From Sphingomonas sp. CCH10-B3 (GTDB taxonomy: Bacteria > Pseudomonadota > Alphaproteobacteria > Sphingomonadales > Sphingomonadaceae), in assembly GCF_001556185.1 (NCBI RefSeq), contig NZ_LSIJ01000028.1:20943-84942 (forward strand): a stretch of DNA of 64,000 nt. Direction: 5' to 3'. Positions 36,661 to 44,862 of the stretch are shown piece by piece. The notes beneath the pieces were generated by a model. The model worked only from the letters and a program-made list of their open reading frames with translations, did not search any database and was not told where the DNA came from. The position numbers and the translations under genes are program-made. Each line of letters starts with the position of its first letter. The first letter of the stretch is position 1.

Positions 36661-37358
36661 GCCGCGCTGAGGGCCGCGATTGCTTCGGCGACGCGGCCCA
36701 GCGCGCGAAATGCTGCTTCGGCGTTCCGCCCGGTGCGGATTAGCGCGGGGAGTTGCGCGGGCCGTCGCGCGAGGCTGAGCAGGACCTTGCCGATTGCCAT
36801 CGATCCGTCGGGATTCATGCCGACGAGTGCAGCTGGGGGCAGGGTTTCGCTGGCCGTATCCGAAATTGTCCTGATCGCCGCGAAGGGCCGGCCGTGGCGC
36901 GCGGCGACGCGGGCGGCGATGTGCGTCTCCATGTCGACCGCGAGAGCCCCGGTGGCGGCGTGGAGCGCGGCCTTTTCGGCGACGGTGGCGGCGATGTGAT
37001 CCTGGCCGATGATGCGGCCGTGGTGGGCGTGGGGGAGGGCTGACGTTAGCCCTTGCACCCAGCTTCCCCAACCGTTCGTGTCGAGCGCAGTCGAGACACC
37101 GCGCGAATCGTTCAAGGCCTGTTTCTCGACTTCGCTCGAAACGAACGGGGGGAGGTGGAGGACGACATCCCCCGCCTTCAGCGCCGGATCGAGCGCACCG
37201 GCGATGCCGCACGACAGCAGCATCGCCGCGCCGGGCGCCGCCGCCTCGAGCGCCGCCTCCAGCCGCGCGGCGTCGCCGCCGCCGGGGATCGCCCGCACGC
37301 CCTCGCGCGACAGGATGGCGGCCTCGCGTTGCAGCCCGCAGGCGATGAGGATGGTCAT
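36657..37358 (-). CDS. hpnG: Hopanoid-associated nucleoside phosphorylase HpnG, with repeat insertion
   Basis: HpnG removes adenine from adenosylhopane to give (phospho)ribosylhopane. The 233-residue protein resembles MTA/SAH nucleosidases: ILIACGLQREAAIL at the N-terminus, LLSCGIAGALDPALKAGDV and AVDMETHIAARVA with the catalytic-type Glu, then IRTISDTASETLPP. Between VVLHLP and WGSWVQG the chain carries 26 extra residues (Pro71 to Gly96) that are encoded exactly by a 78-base family B palindrome, in frame and without stops. The enzyme core on both sides is intact, so the gene probably still works. It is the last gene of the minus-strand hpnA-G series. Confidence 0.92.
   Translation of the reverse strand: MTILIACGLQREAAILSREGVRAIPGGGDAARLEAALEAAAPGAAMLLSCGIAGALDPALKAGDVVLHLPPFVSSEVEKQALNDSRGVSTALDTNGWGSWVQGLTSALPHAHHGRIIGQDHIAATVAEKAALHAATGALAVDMETHIAARVAARHGRPFAAIRTISDTASETLPPAALVGMNPDGSMAIGKVLLSLARRPAQLPALIRTGRNAEAAFRALGRVAEAIAALSAA
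37072..37149. repeat. Palindromic repeat, family B (copy 2), in frame inside hpnG
   Basis: Left arm CCGTTCGTGTCGAGCGCAGT and right arm TTCTCGACTTCGCTCGAAAC followed by GAACGGG form an imperfect inverted repeat 78 bases long. It is a multiple of three and encodes 26 residues of HpnG. Confidence 0.88.
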
Positions 37359-37372
37359 CGCTTCACCTCAGC

Positions 37373-37460
37373 CGTCATGCTGAACTTGGTTCAGCATCCA
37401 ACGCCCCACAAGGGCGGACAGGGTTGGGGCGCGATGGACCTTGAAACAAGTTCAGGGTGA
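37373..37460. repeat. Palindromic repeat, family D, between hpnG and shc
   Basis: The sequence begins CGTCATGCTGAACTTGGTTC and ends GAAACAAGTTCAGGGTGA, with a GC-rich middle containing CGCCCCACAAGGGCGG. It is an interspersed element distinct from families A to C, and lies in the 145-base gap between shc and hpnG of the hpn operon. Confidence 0.75.
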
Positions 37461-37503
37461 GGGCGGGAGGGGTAATGAGCGCAGTCGGCAAACGCCGCCC
37501 GCC

Positions 37504-39474
37504 TCACATCCCCCACGCGACATCCCGCGCGTTCGACCGCTTTAGATTGCGATACCGCGCCACGGCCCAGAGCGGGAAATATTTCGGATAGCCGTGATAG
37601 CGGAGATAAAACACCCGCGGGAAACCGCCGCCGGTGTAATGTTCCTGCCCCCACAGCCCGTCTTCGTCCTGATGCTCGACGAGCCAGGCGATGCCGCGAT
37701 CGACCGCTTCGCCATCGACACGCCCCGCCGCCATCAGCGCGAGCAGCGCCCACGCCGTCTGCGACGCGGTCGACGGCGCGGGCTCATAGCCCGCATAATC
37801 GAGCTTGTAGCTGTCGCAATCCTCGCCCCAGCCGCCATCGGGGTTCTGGATTTCCTCGAGCCAGTCGGCCGCGCGCGCGATGCTCGGATGGTCGGCACCC
37901 AGCCCCGCGGCGTTGAGCGCGCACAGCACCGACCAGGTGCCATAGATGTAATTGACGCCCCAGCGCCCGAACCAGCTGCCGTCGGCCATCTGTTCCTTGG
38001 CGAGATACTGGATCGCCGCCTGCATCCGCGGGCTGTCGAGCGGCTCGCCACGCTGGGCGAGCATCGAGATGCAGCGCGCGGTCACGTCGGCGGTCGGCGG
38101 ATCGAGCAGCGCACCGTGATCGGCGAAGGGGATGTTGTTCAGATAGTCATAGGTATTGTCGGCATCGAACGCGCCCCAGCCGCCGTTCTTCGATTGCAGC
38201 CCGACGGTCCATTCGATCCCGCGATCGATCGCCTCGTCATAGCCGTCCGCGCCAACACCAGCAGGCGCGAGCTTGTCCTTGGCGCGGTCGAACGCCATCA
38301 CCACGACGGCGGTATCGTCGAGATCGGGATAGTGATCGTTGCGATACTGGAACGCCCAGCCGCCGGGACGCACCTCTGGCTTGTCGTCGGCCCAGTCGCC
38401 CTTCAGGTCGAGCACTTGCAGCGGCTTGAGCCATTCGAGCCCGGCGCGGGCGCGCGCCTCATTCTCCTCGCCGCCGACCTCCAGCATCGCGTGCGCCGCC
38501 AGCGCGGTATCCCACACCGGCGAGACGCAGGGCTGGCAATAGGCTTCGTCGTCCTTGATCACGAGCAGCTTTTCGACCGACGCCCGCGCGATCGCGCGGT
38601 GCGGGTGATTCTCGGGGTAGCCGAGGCAGTCGAACATCATCACGCTGTTCGCCATCGCCGGATAGATCGCACCCAGCCCGTCCTCGCCGTTCAAGCGCTC
38701 GACGACGAAATCGACGCAGGCCTTGATCGCGCGTTCGCGGCTGCCCTTCGGCCAGACCGGTTCGACCGTCTTGAGCACGCGGTCGATGGCGCCGAAAAAC
38801 AGCTGCCAGTGCCGCTTGGCGCCTGCGACATTGCTTTTGAGGGGGGCGGCCTTGACGGTGTAGAGTTCGTCGACCTTGATCCCGCGCGGATTCTTCGCGA
38901 CCGGCTTCATCACGCCGAGCACGAGCAGCGGCACGATCACCGTGCGCGCCCAATAGCTCATCTTCGACAGATGCACCGGGAACCAGCGCGGCAGCAGGAT
39001 CAGCTCGGCGGGCATCGTCGGGATGACGCTCCACGGCCCCGCGTCGAACAGCGCGAGCTGGATGCGGGTGAAGACGTTGACTGCCGCCGCGCCGCCCGCC
39101 TTGTGGATCGCCGCGCGGGCGCGGGCCATGTGCGGCGCGTCGATGTCGTCGCCGATCATCTTGAGCGCGAAATAGGCCTTCACGCTCGCCGAAATGTCGA
39201 ACGCGCCGGCGTGGAACAGCGACCAGCCGTCGTGCTTTTCGGACTGGATGCGGCGCAGATAACGGCCGATCTTGGCTTCGAGCCCGGCGTCGACGGGCTC
39301 GCCGAGATAATGGCGCAGCAGCACATATTCGGCCGGGATGGTGCAATCGGCTTCGAGCTCGAACACCCAGTGCCCGTCGTCGCGCTGCACGTCGCGCAGG
39401 GCCGCCGCGGCGCGCGCGGTGGCGGCGTCGGCAGCAGCGATCAGATCGGGTCGAGTTTCAGCAACGGTCAGCAT
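37504..39474 (-). CDS. shc: Squalene-hopene cyclase (HpnF)
   Basis: Membrane-associated class II triterpene cyclase that turns squalene into hopene/diploptene. The 656-residue protein has the catalytic protonating motif DLDDTA (Asp384, Asp386, Asp387) and several QW repeats in the C-terminal half, for example QSKNGGWGAFD, QNPDGGWGEDCDSY and EHQDEDGLWGQ. The N-terminal domain begins with a DGHWVFELEADCTIPAEY block. The length is normal. It sits between hpnE (121 bases upstream, with a family B repeat) and hpnG, in the order hpnA-B-C-D-E-F-G. Confidence 0.98.
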   Translation of the reverse strand: MLTVAETRPDLIAAADAATARAAAALRDVQRDDGHWVFELEADCTIPAEYVLLRHYLGEPVDAGLEAKIGRYLRRIQSEKHDGWSLFHAGAFDISASVKAYFALKMIGDDIDAPHMARARAAIHKAGGAAAVNVFTRIQLALFDAGPWSVIPTMPAELILLPRWFPVHLSKMSYWARTVIVPLLVLGVMKPVAKNPRGIKVDELYTVKAAPLKSNVAGAKRHWQLFFGAIDRVLKTVEPVWPKGSRERAIKACVDFVVERLNGEDGLGAIYPAMANSVMMFDCLGYPENHPHRAIARASVEKLLVIKDDEAYCQPCVSPVWDTALAAHAMLEVGGEENEARARAGLEWLKPLQVLDLKGDWADDKPEVRPGGWAFQYRNDHYPDLDDTAVVVMAFDRAKDKLAPAGVGADGYDEAIDRGIEWTVGLQSKNGGWGAFDADNTYDYLNNIPFADHGALLDPPTADVTARCISMLAQRGEPLDSPRMQAAIQYLAKEQMADGSWFGRWGVNYIYGTWSVLCALNAAGLGADHPSIARAADWLEEIQNPDGGWGEDCDSYKLDYAGYEPAPSTASQTAWALLALMAAGRVDGEAVDRGIAWLVEHQDEDGLWGQEHYTGGGFPRVFYLRYHGYPKYFPLWAVARYRNLKRSNARDVAWGM

Positions 39475-39507
39475 GTGGCGAACTTCAATCTCTCCAACTT
39501 CCCCAGA

Positions 39508-39584
39508 CCGTCCGTGTCGAGCGAAGTCGAGACACCGCGCGACTCGCGCGCGGCCCGCCCCTCGACTTCACCCGGGACGAACGG
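39508..39584. repeat. Palindromic repeat, family B (copy 3)
   Basis: Left arm CCGTCCGTGTCGAGCGAAGT and right arm CCTCGACTTCACCCGGGACG followed by AACGG. It lies in the 121-base gap between hpnE and shc. Confidence 0.85.
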
Positions 39585-39595
39585 TTAGCTGGTCT

Positions 39596-40855
39596 TTAGT
39601 CTAGGCCGATCGATTGTGCCAATTTTGCGGCAGTCGCGCCGGAACGAATTGCCCCTTCGATCGTTGCGGGCAGCCCGGTCTGGGTCCAGTCGCCCGCGAG
39701 GAACAGGTTGCGGTACTGGGTCGCCGCCCCGGGGCGCAGCGCATCCTGTTCAGGCGTGGCGGCGAAGGTGGCGCGCTTTTCCTTGACGATCTGCCACGGC
39801 GGCAGCTCGGGCGGCAGCTTGTGGACCTGCGCGATCTCCGCCCAGAAAGTACGCGCGAGCGCCTCGCGGTCATGGTCGACGAGCCGATCGGCGCCGCTGA
39901 CTGTCACCGAAATCCGGTCTTCGAAGGCGAAGATCCATTCGGCCGTCCCGCCGATCACGCCGATCATCGCTGGTGTGCCCGCCGGCGGGGCATAGGCGAA
40001 ATGCGCGTTGACGATCGCGCGGAATTCGGTCGGCGCGGAAAGGCCGGGGAGCAGGCTTTGCGCGACCCACGGCGGCACCGCGAGGATGACGGCGCCGTGC
40101 ACCGGCTCGATGCCATCGCCGAAATCGAGCCCCGTCACCCGGTCGCCTTCGGTGACCAGCGCGCGCAGCCGGGTGCCGGTCGCCAGCTTGCCGCCGCGCA
40201 AGGCGAGCCACGCGAGCGCAGGCTCGACGAAGGCGGCCGCCAGCGTCGGCTCGGCGATGCGCGGTGCGCTCGCCCTGCCGCCGCGCGCGAGCGATCCCTG
40301 AATCACCGCCGCCGCCAGCCGCGCCGACCCTTCGCGCGGATCGGTGTTGAGCGCGGACAGCAGCACCGGGTCGATCAGACGCCGCCCTAGCTGTCCGGAT
40401 AAGTCGATGCGGTCTGACACCCGGTCAGAAATCCGGCCTACGAGAAGACGCCCCAAGGCGGCGTATGAGGCGATAGAAGTGCCGGGGACGCGACGCCTCG
40501 CGAACAGCAGCCACCACGGGATCGGACCGTCATTCGGTCGAATCGTCCAGCGCGCGCCGTCCTGCAGGTCAACGAAGTCGAAGCTCGCACTCGCGGGGCC
40601 GACCACCCGGTCGCTCGCGCCAATCGTTTCCAGATAGCGCGCCACCGCCTGATTGCCCGCCAACACCAGATGATTGCCATTGTCGATCACGCGCCCCAGC
40701 TGCGGGTCGTGATAGCTGCGGCAGCGCCCGCCAGCCTGGGCCGCGCTATCGGCGAGCTCGACCTTCCAGCCGTCGCGGGCGAGCTCGACCGCCGCCGACA
40801 GCCCCGCCATGCCCGCCCCGATGATCGTCGCGCGTCGGCTCAACGCAGCAGCCAC
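39596..40855 (-). CDS. hpnE: Hydroxysqualene reductase/dehydroxylase HpnE
   Basis: FAD enzyme that reduces hydroxysqualene to squalene, the last step of the HpnCDE squalene route. The 419-residue amine-oxidase-fold protein has an N-terminal ATIIGAGMAGLSAAVELA motif, GGRCRSYHDPQLG and a C-terminal FLAGDWTQTGLPATIEGAIRSG block that contacts FAD. GTG 40855 overlaps the end of hpnD by 16 bases. The next gene, shc, uses its product. Confidence 0.95.
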   Translation of the reverse strand: MAAALSRRATIIGAGMAGLSAAVELARDGWKVELADSAAQAGGRCRSYHDPQLGRVIDNGNHLVLAGNQAVARYLETIGASDRVVGPASASFDFVDLQDGARWTIRPNDGPIPWWLLFARRRVPGTSIASYAALGRLLVGRISDRVSDRIDLSGQLGRRLIDPVLLSALNTDPREGSARLAAAVIQGSLARGGRASAPRIAEPTLAAAFVEPALAWLALRGGKLATGTRLRALVTEGDRVTGLDFGDGIEPVHGAVILAVPPWVAQSLLPGLSAPTEFRAIVNAHFAYAPPAGTPAMIGVIGGTAEWIFAFEDRISVTVSGADRLVDHDREALARTFWAEIAQVHKLPPELPPWQIVKEKRATFAATPEQDALRPGAATQYRNLFLAGDWTQTGLPATIEGAIRSGATAAKLAQSIGLD

Positions 40856-41679
40856 AGCCTGGCGACAGTGAACAGCAGCGCCGCCTTGTTGACCTTGATC
40901 CGCGTGCGCGGGGGTCCCCAGCCAACTTGCTCCATCCGCGTCAGGATTTTCTCATAGACCGCACCCATCAATCGCGGCGCGATCAGATGCCCCTTGGGGC
41001 GACGCTTCAGGATGGCGTGCGCGGCGGCGTAATGCTCATGCGCGAGCTTCGCCAGATCGCGCGCGGGCTGGTCGAGCCGGGGATCGGCGGCAACGGCTTG
41101 CGGCGACGACAGGTCGACGCCGGCCTGCTCAAGATGCTCGCGGGCGAGGTAAACGCGGCCGATCGCGGCATCCTCGTCGATGTCGCGCAGGATGTTGGTG
41201 AACTGCAGCGCGCGGCCGAGGTGGTGCGCGAGCTTGATGCCCTCGTCATGCTCCATGCCGAAGATTTTCACTGACAGCCGACCGACCGCCGACGCCACCC
41301 GGTCGCAATAGAGATCGAGCGTCTCGAATACGGGCCAGCGCACGTCGTCGACCACGTCCATTGCCATGCCGTCGATCACCGCGTGGAAATCGGCCTTGTC
41401 GAGATGGAAATGGTGGACAGCCTCGGCGACCAGCTCGGCGCGGCCCGGCTGCTGCCCGGCGTAAAGCGACTCGATGTCGTGGCGCCACGCATCGAGCGCC
41501 GCGGCACGGCTGGCGCGGTCGCCCTGCTGGTCGTCGGCGATGTCGTCGACCGCGCGGCAAAAGGCATAGACGGCGTACATCGCCTCGCGCTCGGCCTTGG
41601 GCAGCACGCGCATCCCGGCATAGAAGCTACTGCCCGAAACCTGTGCCTGCAGCGCGGCGGGGGTGTTCTTCGGGTTCAT
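40840..41679 (-). CDS. hpnD: Presqualene diphosphate synthase HpnD
   Basis: Joins two farnesyl diphosphates to presqualene diphosphate. The 279-residue squalene/phytoene synthase-family protein has the first Asp-rich motif in FCRAVDDIADDQ, the second in NILRDIDEDAAIGRVYL, and the SSFYAGMRVLPKAER start typical of HpnD. ATG 41679 overlaps the hpnC stop (ATGA), and its own end overlaps hpnE. Confidence 0.95.
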   Translation of the reverse strand: MNPKNTPAALQAQVSGSSFYAGMRVLPKAEREAMYAVYAFCRAVDDIADDQQGDRASRAAALDAWRHDIESLYAGQQPGRAELVAEAVHHFHLDKADFHAVIDGMAMDVVDDVRWPVFETLDLYCDRVASAVGRLSVKIFGMEHDEGIKLAHHLGRALQFTNILRDIDEDAAIGRVYLAREHLEQAGVDLSSPQAVAADPRLDQPARDLAKLAHEHYAAAHAILKRRPKGHLIAPRLMGAVYEKILTRMEQVGWGPPRTRIKVNKAALLFTVARLWLLR

Positions 41680-42521
41680 GCGACCAGCCGCCGGAGCGCG
41701 GCCCAGGCGGCGAGCCCCGCCATTTCGGGCTTCGAATGGTGGACGCGCTCGCTCAGCGGGTCGCGAGTGATCAGCCGCCGGGTCAGGCTTTCGGCGAGCC
41801 GCTGGATCACGGCGACTTCGACCGCGAGGCGCCTGTCGCGGATCATCGCCGAGAACGCTGCCGACTGGACCAGCAGCCCCTGCGTCTGCCGGGCAAGCGC
41901 GACAATCACCGATCGCAGCGCTGGGCTGGCCTTGGCGGCGCCCAGATCCTCGATCCGGCTACCGGCCGCGCTGAGCATGTCGATCGGGATATAGACGCGG
42001 TCGATCGCACGGTAATCCTTGCCGCAATCCTGCAAGTGATTGATTACCTGCAGCGCGGCGCACAGCGCATCGGATGCGGGCCAGGTCGCCGGGTCCTCGC
42101 CGTGGACGTCGAGCACATAGCGCCCGACCGGCGCCGCCGAATAGCGGCAGTAATCCATCAGATCGTCCCAGCTTGCATAGCGGCTGACGGTGCAGTCGCG
42201 CTCGAACGCCGTCAGCAGGTCGAGCCCGTGCTGCGGCGTGAGGGCGTGCTGGTCGAGCACGGCGCGCAACGCCTTGGCCTCGGGATTGGCGTCGCTGGTT
42301 CCCGCCAGCGTTGCGCGCATCGCACCCAGCAGCGCGAGCTTCTCGTCGGCGCTGGCGGCGGCATTGTCGGCAACGTCATCGGCCGCGCGCGCGAAATGGT
42401 AGAAGGCCATCACCGGCGCGCGGTGCTCGCGCTTCAGCAGGAACGAGGCGACCGGGAAATTCTCGTCCCGGTGCCCCTTGCCCGAGGCGAGCGTCGCGGC
42501 TTCGGCGGTGATCGCGGTCAT
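41676..42521 (-). CDS. hpnC: Hydroxysqualene synthase HpnC
   Basis: Converts presqualene diphosphate to hydroxysqualene. The 281-residue trans-isoprenyl diphosphate synthase-fold protein has FARAADDVADNA as the first Asp-rich region, CRYSAAPVGRYVLDVHG, and NHLQDCGKDYRAIDRVYIP, in which the second Asp motif is altered, as is usual in HpnC. The N-terminus GHRDENFPVASFLLKREHR is family-typical. ATG 42521 overlaps the hpnB stop (ATGA); a longer frame to 42704 overlaps hpnB deeply and is rejected. Confidence 0.95.
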   Translation of the reverse strand: MTAITAEAATLASGKGHRDENFPVASFLLKREHRAPVMAFYHFARAADDVADNAAASADEKLALLGAMRATLAGTSDANPEAKALRAVLDQHALTPQHGLDLLTAFERDCTVSRYASWDDLMDYCRYSAAPVGRYVLDVHGEDPATWPASDALCAALQVINHLQDCGKDYRAIDRVYIPIDMLSAAGSRIEDLGAAKASPALRSVIVALARQTQGLLVQSAAFSAMIRDRRLAVEVAVIQRLAESLTRRLITRDPLSERVHHSKPEMAGLAAWAALRRLVA

Positions 42522-43774
42522 GCGCCGATCGCCGCTTGTGCGCGGCCCTTCCACATGCCACCGCGCCCGCGCCAATGCGCCCAGGCCGACGCAAAAGTTT
42601 GGGCCGCGTAGAACAGCGCGATGGCGGGCAGCGCGACGCCCCACAAGGGCGAGCGACGATAGAAGCGCAGCATCGGTTGGAAGGCGATCGTCATCAGCAC
42701 CCACGCGGCAAGCCCAAGCCCGCGCGCATAGCCTTCGCCGAACAGGGTGAGCAAGACCGGGGCCAGGTAAATTAACGCCAACCCGACCAGAGTGCCCGCC
42801 AGCAGCACCGGCGAATAGCGCAGCTGTGCATAGGCCGATCGCGAGATCATCGCGCCGACCGAGCCCCAGGTCTCATAACGCCGGATGCTGACCGAGCGAT
42901 CGGTCAGCCCAAGCCAGACGCGGCCCTGCCGCTTCATCAGCGCGCCGAAAGCGCAATCGTCGATCAGCGCATTGCGGACCGCGGCGATGCCCCCGGCGGC
43001 TTCGAGCGCGTCGCGGCGCGCGAGCATGCACCCGCCCGCCGCCCCGCCGATGCCGGTCGCGCGGTTCACGGCGGCAAAGGGATAGAGCATCGCGAAGAAC
43101 CAGACGAACGCCGGGATCAGCGCGCGCTCGGCCAGGCTTTCGCAGCGCAGCCGCGCCATCAGCGTCACCAGCACGCGATCATCGCCGACCGCGCGAGTGA
43201 CAAGGGTGGTGAGCGTGTCGGGCGCATGGGCGATATCGGCGTCGGTCAGCCACAGATAATCGGCCGCGCCCGCAGCGGCGATACCCTGGTGGACTGCCCA
43301 TAGCTTGCCGGTCCAGCCGGGCGCCAAAGGGGCGCCGGAGATTATTGATAGTCGGCTAGCGTTGCTAAGCCCCTCCCCTTCAGGGGAGGGGAGGGGGTGG
43401 GGCCGCGCCTCAGGGTCTTCGGTCTCGGTGAGACCGAAACGCCCCACCCCATACCCCTCCCCTGAAGGGGAGGGGCTTAGGGCTTTCGCAGCCTCCGCCA
43501 CGCCCCGCGCGATTTCCGCCGTGCCATCGCTCGAATTATCGTCGACCAGCACCACCCGGAAATCGCCGGGATAGTCCTGCGCGATCAGGCTGCCGATCGA
43601 GCGGGCGATGACCTCGGCTTCGTCGCGCGCGGGCACGACCGCGACCACCGACGGCCAGACGACGGGCGGCGGCGGCAGGTCCGCCGTGTCGCGCTCGCGG
43701 GTCAGCCAGAAGCCGTCGCGCGCGAACACCAGCACCAGCCATACCGCCAGCGCGACGCCGCCGATCCAGATCAT
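42518..43774 (-). CDS. hpnB: Hopanoid-associated glycosyltransferase HpnB, with repeat insertion
   Basis: Family 2 glycosyltransferase of the hopanoid cluster, 418 residues, with an N-terminal membrane helix, the GT-A motifs VVAVVPARDEAEVI, VVLVDDNSSDGT and WLTDADIAHAP, and C-terminal helices. Its acceptor is not established; genetic work in other species does not tie it to the main head-group pathway. About 39 residues (around 98-138, rich in Ser, Pro, Gly and Glu) between the EIARGVAEAAK helix and RLSIISGAPLAPGW are encoded by a family C palindrome and look like a surface-loop insertion. Four-base overlaps join it to hpnA and hpnC. Confidence 0.92.
   Translation of the reverse strand: MIWIGGVALAVWLVLVFARDGFWLTRERDTADLPPPPVVWPSVVAVVPARDEAEVIARSIGSLIAQDYPGDFRVVLVDDNSSDGTAEIARGVAEAAKALSPSPSGEGYGVGRFGLTETEDPEARPHPLPSPEGEGLSNASRLSIISGAPLAPGWTGKLWAVHQGIAAAGAADYLWLTDADIAHAPDTLTTLVTRAVGDDRVLVTLMARLRCESLAERALIPAFVWFFAMLYPFAAVNRATGIGGAAGGCMLARRDALEAAGGIAAVRNALIDDCAFGALMKRQGRVWLGLTDRSVSIRRYETWGSVGAMISRSAYAQLRYSPVLLAGTLVGLALIYLAPVLLTLFGEGYARGLGLAAWVLMTIAFQPMLRFYRRSPLWGVALPAIALFYAAQTFASAWAHWRGRGGMWKGRAQAAIGA
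43365..43480. repeat. Palindromic repeat, family C (copy 1), in frame inside hpnB
   Basis: Nearly perfect terminal arms (CTAAGCCCCTCCCCTTCAGG and CCTGAAGGGGAGGGGCTTAG), with an inner GGTCTCGGTGAGACC hairpin and inner GGGGTGGGG/CCCCACCCC arms. The whole element of about 116 bases is read through in the hpnB frame, and translates to segments such as SPSPSGEG and LPSPEGEG. Confidence 0.92.
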
Positions 43775-44772
43775 GCGATCCGCCCGTTGGCGCGGAACCA
43801 GTCAACCGCGTCGCGCAACGCCTCGGCATAGGGCCGCGCGCGATAGCCCAGCTCGGCCTCGGCCTTTGCCGAGGAGAAATACATGTTGTGCGCGGCCATC
43901 TTGAGCGAATCGACCGTCAGGAACGGGTCGGTCTTGCCGGTCAGGCGGCACCAGGCTTCGTTGGCATAGGCGAGCGGAAACAGCGGCGCGCGCGGGATGA
44001 CGACCGAGGGCGGCTTGCGCCCGGTAATGCGCGCAATCTCGCCCAGCATCGCGCCGAGCGACACATCCTGCCCGCCGAGGATGTAACGCTCGCCGATCCG
44101 CCCCTTCTCCAGCGCCAGCAGATGCCCCGCCGCGACATCGTCGACATGGACGAGGTTGAGCCCGCTTTCGACATAGGCGGGCATCTTGCCGTTCGCGGCC
44201 TCGACGACGATCCGCCCGGTCGGGGTCGGCTTGACGTCGCGCGGGCCGATCGGCGTCGAGGGATTGACGATCACCACCGGCAAGCCATCCGCCGCCATTG
44301 CCTCGACCAGCCGCTCGGCAACGACTTTCGAGCGTTTGTAGGCGCCGACGGCCTGTTCGGGTGTCGCGGCGCGGGTTTCGTCGGCAGCGCCGCCGTCGAG
44401 CGGCTTCAGCGTCGCGACGCTCGAGGTATAGACGATGCGCTCGACGCCTGCCGCGCGCGCGGCATTCATTACGGCCTGCGTGCCTGCGCGGTTGTTGCGG
44501 ACGATCTCCTCGGGGTCGGGTGCCCAGATCCGATAGTCTGCAGCGACGTGAAAGAGATAGCGCACGCCTTCGGCCGCGCGCCGCACCGATGCTTCGTCGC
44601 GCAAATCACCTTCGGCGAGCTCGGCATCGAGCCCGTCGATGTTGGTCCGGTCGCTGCTCGCGCGCACCAGCAGCCGCAATTGCGCGCCCTGCGCCGCCAG
44701 CGCGCGCGCCACCGCAGCGCCAACGAACCCGCTGGCCCCCGTCACCAGGCACTTTTCGCCCTTAAAATGCAT
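43771..44772 (-). CDS. hpnA: Hopanoid-associated NAD-dependent epimerase/dehydratase HpnA
   Basis: A 333-residue extended short-chain dehydrogenase of the dihydroflavonol-reductase-like group. It has the Rossmann motif LVTGASGFVGAAVARAL, the IVYTSSVATLKP strand and the active-site YKRSK (Tyr and Lys of YxxxK). The exact reaction in hopanoid synthesis is unproven, although a sugar-nucleotide or side-chain oxidoreductase is generally assumed. It is the first gene of the minus-strand hpnA-G operon and shares a 90-base divergent promoter region with hpnI. Confidence 0.93.
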   Translation of the reverse strand: MHFKGEKCLVTGASGFVGAAVARALAAQGAQLRLLVRASSDRTNIDGLDAELAEGDLRDEASVRRAAEGVRYLFHVAADYRIWAPDPEEIVRNNRAGTQAVMNAARAAGVERIVYTSSVATLKPLDGGAADETRAATPEQAVGAYKRSKVVAERLVEAMAADGLPVVIVNPSTPIGPRDVKPTPTGRIVVEAANGKMPAYVESGLNLVHVDDVAAGHLLALEKGRIGERYILGGQDVSLGAMLGEIARITGRKPPSVVIPRAPLFPLAYANEAWCRLTGKTDPFLTVDSLKMAAHNMYFSSAKAEAELGYRARPYAEALRDAVDWFRANGRIA

Positions 44773-44862
44773 TACTGCTCCAAATTAGGCTTCCTACACC
44801 CTAGCCACGCGGCCCGCTTCGTGGAAAGTTGCCGGTGGGGAGGGGCTTGGAGACAAGCCCAT
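44773..44862. promoter_or_regulatory. Divergent promoter region hpnA / hpnI
   Basis: Only 90 bases separate the ATGs of hpnA (minus) and hpnI (plus), so promoters for both hopanoid operons must lie here or inside the genes. GGGGAGGGGC lies about 15 bases before the hpnI start and may serve as its ribosome binding site. No operator is recognisable. Confidence 0.55.
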
